A stretch of 64,000 nt of DNA from contig JADJMA010000024.1 in NCBI GenBank assembly GCA_016709845.1, forward strand, positions 14,990 to 78,989, read 5' to 3'. The notes under the pieces were generated by a model, which saw nothing but the letters and a program-made list of their open reading frames with translations, did no database searches and was not told the DNA's origin. Source of the stretch: Flammeovirgaceae bacterium (GTDB lineage Bacteria > Bacteroidota > Bacteroidia > Cytophagales > Cyclobacteriaceae). Shown piece after piece: positions 8,459 through 18,325 of this stretch. Position 1 is the first letter of the stretch; every line of letters begins with the position of its first letter. The translations under genes were made by a program, and so were the position numbers.

Positions 8459-9775
8459 GTGAAAACAAAAGGCGCTAAAAAGACCAAAGTAAACATTGTA
8501 ACACTAGGTTGTTCGAAAAACCTGGTGGACTCTGAAGTACTTTTAACACAGCTCAGAGGCAATGGCATTGACACCATGCATGAATCGAAAAAAGATGATT
8601 CTAATATAGTGGTTATTAATACCTGCGGATTTATCGATAATGCTAAACAAGAATCGATCGATACAATTCTTCGTTATGTAGATGCCAAAGAAGAAGGTGT
8701 AGTAGAAAAGGTTTATGTGACGGGCTGCTTATCGGAGCGCTACAAAGACGATCTTCAAAAAGAGATTCCTGATGTTGATGCCTGGTTTGGCACGCGTGAT
8801 CTTTCGCGACTGCTCAAGCAACTTAACGCCAATTACAAACACGAATTGGTTGGTGAGCGTATTCTCACTAACCCAAGCCATTTTGCCTATTTAAAAATTT
8901 CAGAAGGCTGCGATCGGCCGTGCTCCTTCTGCGCAATCCCCATCATGCGAGGCAAACATGTTTCGAAACCCATGGAAGAATTGGTGTTGGAAGCAAAAAA
9001 TCTCGCCAAGAAAGGAACGAAAGAGTTATTGCTTATTGCGCAAGATTCAACTTACTACGGTCTCGATATCTACAAGAAGAGAAATCTTGCTGAACTTTTA
9101 CAACGTCTTTCTGATGTAGAAGGCATTGATTGGATCAGGCTTCATTATGCTTTTCCTGCGGGATTCCCGACTGATGTGTTGGATGTAATGGCTGAACGCG
9201 CTAACATTTGCAAGTATCTGGATATTCCGTTGCAGCATGGTTCCACCGAACTTCTTAAAATTATGAGGCGCGGTATTACGCGTGAAAAAACCGAAGAGCT
9301 TTTGGCATTGATCCGCGCTAAAGTACCCGGCATAGCCATACGTACTACTTTGATTGCCGGACACCCAGGAGAAAGTGAAGCTGAGTTTGCCGAGATGATG
9401 CAATTTGTTGAGACCTCACGCTTCGATCGGCTGGGAGTATTTCCCTATTCACATGAAGATAATACTCATTCTTACTCATTGAATGATAATGTGCCCGATG
9501 AGGTGAAACAAGAACGCGTTGATCAATTGATGGAATTGCAACAGGGCATTTCGTTGGAATTAAATCAACAAAAAATTGGAAAGACATTTAAGGTGCTCAT
9601 TGACCGCAAAGAAGGCGGCAATTTTTACGGCCGTACAGAATTCGACTCGCCTGAAGTAGACAATGAAGTAATTTTGGATGCAAAGCAAAACTACTTGCGG
9701 GTTGGCGATTTTGTAATGGCTAAAATTACGGGAGCCAGTGAGTTTGATTTGATCGCGGAGCCTGTGCAGCATTAA
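8459..9775 (+). CDS. rimO: ribosomal protein S12 methylthiotransferase
   Basis: RimO is a radical-SAM enzyme that adds a methylthio group to the conserved aspartate of ribosomal protein S12. The frame starts with GTG and gives 438 residues, the family length. The N-terminal UPF0004 domain supplies three cluster cysteines (C18 in TLGCSKN, C56 in NTCGF, C90 in VTGC). The radical-SAM motif CDRPCSFC lies at 151-158. IPLQHGS and RRGITREKTEELL are RimO-type central motifs, and a TRAM domain ends the protein. I choose RimO over MiaB because of the GCSKNLVDSE start and DTHSYSL-like segment (NTHSYSL). Confidence 0.93.
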   Translation: MKTKGAKKTKVNIVTLGCSKNLVDSEVLLTQLRGNGIDTMHESKKDDSNIVVINTCGFIDNAKQESIDTILRYVDAKEEGVVEKVYVTGCLSERYKDDLQKEIPDVDAWFGTRDLSRLLKQLNANYKHELVGERILTNPSHFAYLKISEGCDRPCSFCAIPIMRGKHVSKPMEELVLEAKNLAKKGTKELLLIAQDSTYYGLDIYKKRNLAELLQRLSDVEGIDWIRLHYAFPAGFPTDVLDVMAERANICKYLDIPLQHGSTELLKIMRRGITREKTEELLALIRAKVPGIAIRTTLIAGHPGESEAEFAEMMQFVETSRFDRLGVFPYSHEDNTHSYSLNDNVPDEVKQERVDQLMELQQGISLELNQQKIGKTFKVLIDRKEGGNFYGRTEFDSPEVDNEVILDAKQNYLRVGDFVMAKITGASEFDLIAEPVQH

Positions 9776-9877
9776 CAATTAATTAACAGGATTAACCTCT
9801 TAAATAAATCCTCAAACTTTATCAGGAAATAAGTCGTTATTGAATTATATTTTTTCGAAATCCGATCCGTTGTTAGT

Positions 9878-11450
9878 ATGCGCCTCCAAAAACTTGAGTT
9901 TTCCGAAACCCGGTCCTTTTCTTCTTTCTTTCTCGATTACATTCAAAAAAAAGATTCACTAAAACCTTTCTACACGCGCTTTCCCGAAGTTGAAAATTTC
10001 AAAGCACAAATAGCAGAAAAATCAAAAGCATATTCTTACACCAATAGAAAAATCTTAGCTGAGGTACTTCAAAAGCAATATCAGGAAATTGATTCGTCAC
10101 AAGAGATAAAACAAAATCTTAATTCGTTAAAAGAGAATACCACCTTCACCATTACAACGGGTCATCAGCTAAACATTTTTACAGGTCCTTTATACTTTAT
10201 CTACAAGATTGTAACGGTTATCAATACCTGTAAGGAATTAAAGAAGCAATATCCCAAATACAATTTTGTGCCTGTTTATTGGATGGCTTCTGAAGATCAT
10301 GATTACGATGAAATAAAATACTTTCGGCTTTACGGAAAAAAGCATACGTGGGAAACAACACAAACCGGAGCTGTTGGGCGATTTAATCCAGAAGTCAATA
10401 GCAAAGCTTTTTAGCGAGATTCCTGGAGATATTGAATTGTTTAAGCAAGCCTATAAACAAAAAACATTAAGTGCCGCGGTTCGCTATTATGTAAATGCCC
10501 TGTTCTCGCACGAAGGATTACTTGTGGTGGATGCTGACGATCGATCTCTCAAAACACTTTTTCAAGATGTTATCCGGGATGACATATTTGATCATACCCC
10601 AAAAAAATTAGTCGAAGAACAGAACTCAAAACTTGAATCACTTGGCTATCATCCGCAAGTTTTTGCCCGCGATATTAATTTCTTTTATCTGGACAAAAAT
10701 CTCCGGAATCGTTTAGAAATAAACGGTGATACCTTTCAAGTAGTTGATACAAACATTCAATTCTCGAAATCGGAAATTGAAAAGATGATTACTGAAGAGC
10801 CTGAGAAATTCAGTCCGAACGTAATCTTACGCCCGCTTTATCAGGAAGTAATTCTGCCAAACCTCGCGTATGCCGGTGGCCCTGCTGAAGTAGTGTATTG
10901 GCTTCAACTCAAAAAAGTATTTGATTACTTCAAGGTTCCTTTTCCGGTATTGATGCCAAGAAATTTTGCTTTGATTATAGACACTCTGGTTTCAAGAAAA
11001 TTTGAAAAGACCGGGCTTGAGTATCAGCATTTATTTGAAGAGAAAAATTTCTTGTTTAACCAATGGATTGTTAAAAATACTGCTCGCGATCTTTCTCTTG
11101 GCAAGGAGCTTCAAACTATGGGTCATTTGTTTTCAAGTATTCGCGATCAGGCCGCAGCCATTGACCCAACCCTCATAAAATTTATAGAAGCCCAAAAGCA
11201 ACGCGCGTTGAATGGTCTGGAAAGAACAGAGCAAAAAATGATACGTGCGGAAAAGCGTTTACACACGGATAAGTTAGGGCAATTAGAAGCGGTAAAAGAA
11301 GAACTCTTTCCAAAGGGAAGTCCGCAAGAGCGCGTTGATAATTTTTTAAATTTTTATCAAAAAGATCCGCAGTTCATTGAACACCTTCTCAATACGTTCG
11401 ATCCCTTTGATTTTAAATTCAATTTGCTTTTTATTAATTGGATCGCATGA
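9878..11450 (+). CDS. bshC: bacillithiol biosynthesis cysteine-adding enzyme (one frameshift)
   Basis: BshC adds cysteine to glucosaminyl-malate, the last step in making the thiol bacillithiol. The N-terminal part has TITTGHQLNIFTGPLYFIYK (residues about 88-107) and VYWMASEDHDYDEI. The C-terminal part has LRPLYQEVILPNLAYAGGPA and ends in a coiled coil and NLLFINWIA. The two parts lie in different frames that join near 10375-10400, shortly after TGAVGRF. Repaired length is about 524 residues, typical of the family. The stop overlaps the next gene by ATGA, showing translational coupling. A partner of the same pathway, ytxJ, lies at 23021. Confidence 0.88.
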
Positions 11451-12014
11451 CGAAAGGAGCAGTTACGAAAAATTTATCTCCAAACGGAAATGAACTAAGT
11501 GAAAGCGAACTCATACAATTAACTCAACAACTTTGTAATCAATTTTTCTTGCTATTGATCTTTCTACTTAAAAGTCGTTCATAGTGTACCTACCCATCGA
11601 ATCCAAGCAAGAACCCGACACCTGGCTTATTATTAAGCGTAATCAAAAGAGTTTCCAGACATTCGATTATCAATACCAAAAGTAAAAGATGACAAAATGG
11701 AAAATATTTTTTTTGAAGAATTTCATCAACTCGAAAAAAAAACAGTTGGGGATATTTCGGAGCCCAAGCAAGGAGGTCCTACGCCTTCAAGAAAAATAGA
11801 TCTAGTTATTGTTCCCCTGCTGGCCTTCGACCAACAAGGCCATCGCGTGGGTTATGGAAAAGGTTTCTATGATCGCTTTCTAAAAGAATGCCGACCTGAT
11901 TGTCAAAAGATCGGGTTGTCTATGTTTCATCCTGAGAAGCAACCCATCGAAGCCAACGAGCACGATGTGACGCTTACGCTTTGCATCACATCAACAGACG
12001 AATATCGATTTTAG
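11447..12014 (+). CDS. 5-formyltetrahydrofolate cyclo-ligase (several frameshifts)
   Basis: This enzyme converts 5-formyl-THF to 5,10-methenyl-THF with ATP and keeps the folate pool usable. The C-terminal half is clear: KIDLVIVPLLAFDQQGHRVG, then YGKGFYDRFLKECRPDC and the HDV(T) segment near the end. The N-terminal half reads MTKGAV, ELSESELIQLTQQLCNQFF and YLPIESKQEPDTW in alternating frames, so at least three one-base errors lie between about 11470 and 11650. The repaired length is close to 189 residues, which fits the family. The start overlaps the bshC stop. The end overlaps the convergent aguA stop by four bases. Confidence 0.82.
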
Positions 12015-13044
12015 ATTGCTGGTTCTTGCTGGCTCAGGCAATGAAAAGACCCCAATCCCCAAATAATATCGGTTGAATCAAGACCAATCACTTTCCGATC
12101 ATTAAAACATTGTTGTAAAATATCTAAGGCGCGATCGTCATGCTTATCCTGAAAGGTAGGCACAACCACATACTTATTGCTTATGTAGAAGTTTGCATAG
12201 GAGGCTGGTAGTCGTTGGTCCTCATAGATAACGGGAGCCGGCATGGGCAATTCAACAATGTTGATCTGCTTTCCGTTTTCTAATCTAAGTGTTTTTAGTT
12301 CTTTTAGATTGTCCTGAAGAATTTCATAATTCTCATCGCTTTTGTTTTCTTCGATGATAGTAACAACTGTATCTTCATCCACAAAGCGTGTGAGGTCATC
12401 AATGTGCCCATCGGTATCATCACCAATAATGCCATCACCTAGCCAAAGAATATGATCGACTCCGTAATAGTCAATCAGGTATTTTCTATTTGCAACTGAT
12501 TAAGATGAGGATTGCGGTTGGGATTTAATAAACATGCGCGTGTGGTGAGCAATGTTCCCCTTCCGTTAAATTCTACCGAGCCCCCTTCCATAACAATTCC
12601 TGGATGCACAACCGGAAGATTAAAATGTTTGGCAATTAATGTTGGAATCACATCATCCAAATCGTAGGGCGGGTACTTGTCACCCCAGGCGTTATATCCC
12701 CAATCCACAATCATTTTTTTCTTCTCAGTTGGATTGATAAGAAATGCGGGGCCATGATCGCGACACCACGCATCGTTAGTAGGATGAATAAAAAATTGAA
12801 TGTTTCTTAAATCGGCCCCCGCTTCATTGAGGTGATACGTTGCTTTTATGCGCATCGCTTCGTTGGCCACATTAATGTTTACCGTTTCACCTTCGGCAAT
12901 ACGGTTAATAAATTCAGAATAAACGGGATAAACTGATTCTATTTTTCCGGGCCACGAAGCTTCTTTATGCGGCCAGCTCAACCAGGTGGCTGAATGCTTG
13001 GCAAACTCTGCGGGGAAATGGAATCCTAATTCTTTTGGGGTCAT
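12011..13044 (-). CDS. aguA: agmatine deiminase (one frameshift)
   Basis: Agmatine deiminase hydrolyses agmatine to N-carbamoylputrescine. The N-terminal part has SATWLSWPHKEASWPGK, NDAWCRDHGPAFL and VMEGGSVEFNGRGTLLTT. The C-terminal part has YANFYISNKYVVVPTF and ends with the catalytic Cys in GLGSFHCLSQQEP. The frames join near 12476, and the linking sequence GDGIIGDDTDGHIDDLTRFV is present in the third frame, so only a one-base error is needed. I prefer the ATG at 13044 (MTPKELGFHFPAEF), because the longer frame reads into a repeated, palindromic spacer. Repaired length is about 344 residues. It follows aguB, the next enzyme of the pathway. Confidence 0.88.
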
Positions 13045-13047
13045 CAT

Positions 13048-13110
13048 TGTATAGTCCATAGTCAACAGACGATAGTCCATAGTCAGCTATCGACCATGGA
13101 CTATCGACTA
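13048..13110. repeat. palindromic repeat between aguB and aguA
   Basis: The 13-mer ATAGTCCATAGTC occurs at 13051-13063 and 13072-13084. GATAGTCCAT at 13071-13080 pairs perfectly with ATGGACTATC at 13096-13105. The repeat contains the aguB stop codon and would add codons of the MDYRLLTMDY type to aguA if translated. It looks like a dispersed intergenic element that can fold into a hairpin. Confidence 0.65.
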
Positions 13111-14008
13111 TTCCTCATCAATAAATCTTTTTGTAATGGGTTGATACGAATCTATTCTACGATCGCGTAGAAAAGGCCAATGCGTGCGGTAGCTGTCCGT
13201 TTTATTTAAATCAATATCCTGTACATGCACCTCCTCGTGTTCGTGCGAAGCCTTGTAAAGAATACTTCCAAAGGGATTGGTAATAAATGAACCACCCCAA
13301 AATTTCATAGCACCATTTTGTTCCAAGCCTACTCTATTTACGCTAACCACATGCAAACCGTTGGCAACGGAATGACTGCGTTGAATAGTTTGCCAGGCAT
13401 TATACTGCTCGGTGTTGGTGGCTTCATCTTGCGCGGTTGCCCAACCAATGGCTGTGGGATAAAATAAAATCTCGGCCCCCATTAAGCTTGTGATGCGAGC
13501 TGCCTCGGGATACCATTGATCCCAGCATATCAATACCCCCAAAGTCGCAAACTTTGTTTTAAAAACTTTATATCCCAGGTCACCGGGAGTAAAATAAAAT
13601 TTTTCATAGTACGCAGGATCATCCGGGATGTGCATTTTGCGATACTTGCCCAGGTAGGTTCCATCAGCATCCAACACTGCGGTGGTGTTGTGATAAATTC
13701 CTGTGTTCTTTTTCAAATAGCGAGGCAATGATCACCACGCCTAATTCTTTGGCTACAGAACTCAAAGCGTCTGTGGAGGGGCCGGGTATAGGTTCTGCCA
13801 ATTTGAAATTTTCGTATTCCTCCACATCACAAAAATAGAGGGATGTAAAGAGCTCTTGTAAACAAATTATCTGAGCACCCTTTGCTGCCGCTTCACGCAC
13901 TTTTTCAATGGCTTTAGAAAGATTTTCCTTAGGTGTTTTTGTGCAACTCATTTGCACGGTTCCTATTTTAACTTTTTTACCTGACACTTTAGAAAGTTTA
14001 AGATGCAA
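13108..14008 (-). CDS. aguB: N-carbamoylputrescine amidase (one frameshift)
   Basis: A nitrilase-superfamily enzyme that splits N-carbamoylputrescine into putrescine, CO2 and ammonia. The catalytic triad is visible: Glu in IICLQELFTSLYFC, Lys in LGKYRKMHIPDDP, and Cys in LGVLICWDQWYPEAARI. The C-terminal part (GGSFITNPFGSILYKA) is also typical. The N-terminal 100 residues and the remainder are in different frames joined near 13710-13730, in the segment IIASLFEKE / RYLKKNTGIYHNT. Repaired length is about 299 residues. Immediately downstream is aguA, so putrescine can be made from agmatine by this operon. Confidence 0.88.
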
Positions 14009-14034
14009 AAATAAGGATTTTGAAGTTCTTGCAA

Positions 14035-14701
14035 TCAGATTTTTATGGCGCGTACCATTTCTCGCTTACCCGGTGGGCCGGGAAGTGATTCCACCACAAG
14101 CCCCAATGATTTTAAATCACGCTTCAATTGTCCTTTAGCACAGTAGGTAACAAATACGGCTTGGGCTTTCATTGCTGAAACAATTTTTTCAAGCATTGGT
14201 AATTCCCACATTTCGGGTTGCTTGTTGGGTGCAAAGGCATCAAAGTAAATTAAATCAAAATGATTGGGCGGCAAGGCTGCTACTTGTAAAGTAGTTTCTT
14301 CTTTGAAGAGCGTGAAGCTGTCATCCATGGGTTGCCATTGTTGCCAGGGAGCATTATGCATCTGCCTAAACTTCGAAACCTCTGAATCTGTAGCGGTATA
14401 GTTAAGCGATTTCCAGATTTCTTCTGATACAGGAAATGCCTCCAAGGCATAATACATTATGCGTATTTTGTTTCTCCGCCCACTGCCAACTTAGCCATGC
14501 GTTTAAGCCGGTTCCAAATCCTATTTCCAATACGGATATGGCTTTCGAGGAATTTTCCCCGAAGAAATAATTCAAACCCTTTTCTATAAACACATAGTTT
14601 GACTCCAGTATGGCGCCATGGCGTGAATGATACGTCTCATTCATTTCCACGTTCAACAGCGAGTGCGAACCATCTTCCGTTACAATAATATCTATCGCCA
14701 C
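14035..14701 (-). CDS. mnmD: tRNA 5-(aminomethyl)-2-thiouridine methyltransferase MnmD-like (one frameshift)
   Basis: The protein is the stand-alone methyltransferase equivalent of the MnmC C-domain partner, which finishes the mnm5s2U modification at the tRNA wobble position. The SAM-binding motif is VLEIGFGTGLNAWLS near residue 57. FDLIYFDAFAPNKQPEMW is the family hallmark, and CAKGQLKRDLKSLG with GPPGKREMVRA close the domain. The two halves join near 14455-14470 (EKQNTH / IMYYALEAFPVSEEIW), so one base is wrong. Repaired length is about 222 residues. It lies 10 bases after ispF in the same direction. Confidence 0.82.
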
Positions 14702-14711
14702 TAAAACTGAT

Positions 14712-15191
14712 TTATTCTTTTTTGATCAACGCTACTGCATACGCATTCACACCTTCTTCGCGACCTACATAACCAAGCCGCTCAGCTGTTGTTGCTTTAA
14801 TGGAGATATCTTCTTCCTCAATATTCATGAGTGGAGCAAGTACGCTTTTCATCTCAGGAATATGCGGATTTACTTTCGGATGTTCCAGCGTAAGCGTACA
14901 ATCCACATTTTCAATTGTCCATCCTTTTTCGGCAAGCATGCGGGTAACATCCTTTAAAAAAAATTTACTATCCATTCCACTCCACCGAGGGTCTGTATTT
15001 GAATAGTGAAATCCTATGTCCCCTAAATTAGCCGCTCCTAATAAAGCATCACAAATAGCGTGAATGAGCACATCGGCATCCGAGTGCCCCACAGCCCCTT
15101 TTGCTGCCGGAAGCTTAATCCCGCCAAGGAAAAAATCTTTTCCGTTTTCTAATTGATGAACATCAAACCCAAGCCCAACACGGATTTTCAT
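14712..15191 (-). CDS. ispF: 2-C-methyl-D-erythritol 2,4-cyclodiphosphate synthase
   Basis: IspF forms the cyclic diphosphate in the non-mevalonate isoprenoid pathway. The intact protein has the zinc-binding GLGFDVHQL at its start, GHSDADVLIHAICDALLGAA with the second His, and the CMP-binding ATTAERLGYVGREEGVNAYA at the end. I choose ATG at 15191 (MKIRVGLGFDVH), giving 159 residues, the normal length; the frame could extend to 15239 but the extra 16 residues are not family-like. It heads the minus-strand run ispF-mnmD-aguB-aguA and is divergent from the histidine kinase. Confidence 0.95.
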   Translation of the reverse strand: MKIRVGLGFDVHQLENGKDFFLGGIKLPAAKGAVGHSDADVLIHAICDALLGAANLGDIGFHYSNTDPRWSGMDSKFFLKDVTRMLAEKGWTIENVDCTLTLEHPKVNPHIPEMKSVLAPLMNIEEEDISIKATTAERLGYVGREEGVNAYAVALIKKE

Positions 15192-15268
15192 ACATTTACT
15201 TTTTTCAAAAATAGAATCATTTGCCTGTATTTGTACCAATAGACTGCATTTAACAACAAGTTATTTTT

Positions 15269-16964
15269 ATGGGACTGTTTCGTAACCTATTCATAGGAAA
15301 ACAAAGTATACCCTCACGAGCTGATTATAAATACGCCCTGCTTCGCAGTCAGTTTGCGATCATTATGTGTGCGATAGCTTTGTTCTATATTGGCCTTGAT
15401 ACCTATAATGGCGTGACCGTCTTTATCCCTTTCTACCTTCTGCTTGGAGGAGTAGCAATTGTCTCTATTTTTCTTAATAGGTACAAATACTTCATTGCAG
15501 CAACCGTTGTTCAATTAATGATTTTGAACACGATGATCTTCCTTTTTGCAGATGTGGATCATCCCTACGGTGGTGTCTTTTTCTATTTTATGACCTGTTC
15601 TGTGACAGCCCTTATCCTGTTAAATAATTATCACCGAGCTATCAGCATTGGTTTTGCACTGCTCCCTATTTTATTAGGATACATTGCCTACACTTATGAT
15701 TTCAATCTTATTCCCCCTCCTGTTTATGAAGACGAGATGATTCGGATCAATTTCATCACAAACCTGACCATCGGAATTATTTCAAATGCATTCGTTGTCT
15801 ATTTTCTGATGGCCCGTAATACAGAAGTGGAAAATTCTCTCAGAGAGAATGAGCGCCATTTGATAAAAGTGTCCACGGATTTAAAAATAAGTGAGGATAG
15901 ATTTGTAATGGCTTTGCAAGGCTCAAAAGCTGGTATCTATGAATGGCGAGTTAAAACAAATAGTATTTATGTTAGCCCTTATTGGAAAGAAATCTTAGGC
16001 TACTCGAATGATGAGTTGGCAAACTTAACATTCGATACCTATCTAACCTTTCTTCACAAGGAGGATGCGAAAAAAATATTGTTTTTAGTTGAAGAAAAAT
16101 TCAAGACCCATGCGCCATATCAAATAGAACTTCAGATTAGGACTAAAAGCGGAGCTTACAAATGGGTTCAGGATAGTGGGATTTCCAAACAAGATGAGGA
16201 AGGGAATACTACCATAGTGATAGGTTCCATCATTGACATTGATGAACGAAAAAAGGCCGAAAATGAATTAGCCATTAAGAATTTCCAGTTGGCAAAAACA
16301 AACGAAGAATTAGATCGCTTTGTTTATAGTGCTTCCCATGATATGCGGGCACCGCTTAGCTCACTGTTAGGACTTATTCACCTTTCTGAAAAAACAGACC
16401 GACCCGAAGAAATTGGAACCTTATTACAAATGATGAAAGATCGGATCAAAACGATGGAAGGTTTTATAAAGGAGGTTACCGATTACTCGCGCAATACGCG
16501 CCTTGATTTGCCTTATTCAGGTGTCACTTTTTGATTTGGTTAGTGAGGTGGTCCATAATCTTGCCTATTCAATCGTAAACAAAAAGGTTCGCATCGATAT
16601 TGCTATCGACAAAAAAATTCTATTGGACACAGATGTTAATCGTTTAAAGGTGGTGATCAATAATTTATTATCGAACGCGTATAAATATCATCAGTTCGAT
16701 AAGCACGATCCTTACATTCGAATTGCGGCCAACGAAAAAGGTCAAACTATAATAATGACGATAGAGGATAATGGACAAGGAATAGCTCCTGAACATCATG
16801 TGCGAATTTTTGAAATGTTCTATCGCGCCTCCGAATCCTCGGATGGTTCAGGACTTGGATTATACATCGTGAAAGAAACACTCGATAAGTTAAATGGAAG
16901 CATCAGCGTAACCTCAAAAGGGGGAGGCACGGAGTTTATCGTTACCCTTCCTTCAAAACTATAA
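15269..16964 (+). CDS. membrane PAS-domain sensor histidine kinase (one frameshift)
   Basis: The N-terminus has about six hydrophobic helices (residues 28-190), followed by a short coiled linker and a PAS/PAC domain (about residues 205-330; EILGYSNDELANLTFDTYL and KWVQDSGISKQDEEG). A HisKA domain follows with the phospho-acceptor His in YSASHDMRAPLSSLLGLIHL. The HATPase domain has N box NNLLSNAYKYH, G1 DNGQGIAP and G2 GSGLGLYIVKE. The kinase is split near 16510-16530, just between the dimerisation and ATPase domains, by one base. No receiver domain or adjacent regulator is present, so its partner is unknown. Confidence 0.85.
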
Positions 16965-18215
16965 TTAGTTCTCCTCTTTAGTTTTCGAATGATAATAAAG
17001 CACGTTTGAGTTTTCCTCTTTAAATATTTCATTTCCAACTCGAACAATATCTTCCGCTGTTACGGATTCAATCAGATCGCCTTCGCGGTTAATTAAATCT
17101 GCATCGCCCGACAAGGCGGCAAAGGCCAGATTCATCGCACGATTGATCACTTCCACTTTTTCAAACTCCATAGCCGTGAGTGATTGGTTTTTAACTTTTT
17201 GCAATTCTCCCGGCTTCAATCCCTCCTTCAACAAAGTCTGAATCACCTTTTCCAACTCCTCCTCTCCGACTTCCGGTGTAATTCCTGGGCTTAGCCTTCC
17301 ACTTATTACAAACATTCCGGGATCAATAGAACCCATGGTAAACGAGGATATCGAAGTAAAGATTTTCTTTTCTTTTACTAACTGATTATATAAACGGCTC
17401 GATTGCCCGCGGCTTAAAATATCGCTAAGAAGTTCGGCCACATAAAAGTCATTATTAAATCGCCCTTGCATATGATAACTTTTGTAGAGGGCGTGGGCGG
17501 GTACCTTGGCATTAACCGTGAGCGTTCGTTTTGCGGTTTGCAATGGTTCACGGGCAAGCTGTCTCGGCTTCTTAATCCCTACCGGTATGGGCCCAAACCA
17601 TTTTTCAGCAAGGCCTTTTACTTGTTCATGTGTAACATTACCTGCCACCACCAAAATAGCATTGTTAGGAATGTAATGCGTAAAGAAAAAATCTTTTACA
17701 TCGTCCATCGTAGCATTTTCAATATGGCTAATTTCTTTGCCAATGGTTGCCCATTGGTAGGGGTGTGTTTTATACGCTAACGGCCTGATCTTTAGCCAGA
17801 CATCGCCATAGGGTTGATTGAGATAACGCTGTTTAAATTCCTCCACCACCACTTTGCGTTGAACTTCCAAAACAGCAGGATCAAAAGACAAACTCAACAT
17901 CCGGTCGCTCTCTAGCCAAAACCCAGTTTCTAGATTAGATGCCGGAACGGTCAGATAGTAATTAGTAATATCCGTATTGGTGAAGGCATTATTCTCACCG
18001 CCAACCTGTTGTAACGGCTCGTCATAGCTCGGAATATTCAACGAACCGCCAAACATTAAATGTTCAAATAAGTGGGCAAAGCCGGTTTTATCAGGCTGTT
18101 CGTCTCGTGAACCTACATTGTACAAAATATTCATTACCGCTATTTGCACGGTAGGATCTTCGTGTACCAGTACCTGAAGGCCATTATCTAATGTAAATGT
18201 TGAGAAGGGAATCAT
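16965..18215 (-). CDS. M16-family zinc metallopeptidase
   Basis: The intact 416-residue protein carries the inverted zinc motif HxxEH in GFAHLFEHLMFGGS near residue 44, with the distal glutamate further on in the segment EVQRKVVVEEFKQRY. The second half keeps the M16 C-domain pattern (SRGQSSRLYNQLVKEKKIF). Members of this family degrade peptides or process secreted proteins. There is no signal peptide, so this copy may act in the cytoplasm or use another route. Its stop codon abuts that of the histidine kinase, so the two genes are convergent. Confidence 0.88.
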   Translation of the reverse strand: MIPFSTFTLDNGLQVLVHEDPTVQIAVMNILYNVGSRDEQPDKTGFAHLFEHLMFGGSLNIPSYDEPLQQVGGENNAFTNTDITNYYLTVPASNLETGFWLESDRMLSLSFDPAVLEVQRKVVVEEFKQRYLNQPYGDVWLKIRPLAYKTHPYQWATIGKEISHIENATMDDVKDFFFTHYIPNNAILVVAGNVTHEQVKGLAEKWFGPIPVGIKKPRQLAREPLQTAKRTLTVNAKVPAHALYKSYHMQGRFNNDFYVAELLSDILSRGQSSRLYNQLVKEKKIFTSISSFTMGSIDPGMFVISGRLSPGITPEVGEEELEKVIQTLLKEGLKPGELQKVKNQSLTAMEFEKVEVINRAMNLAFAALSGDADLINREGDLIESVTAEDIVRVGNEIFKEENSNVLYYHSKTKEEN

Positions 18216-18325
18216 TCGTATAAGCTAAATTCTAAACAAAGTGATAATCACTGGGCCGCAAGATAGTCTGCCCGTTAATTTTTTCTATATTTTCGCATCT
18301 ACCTTATATAAATGTCTTTTCGGAT

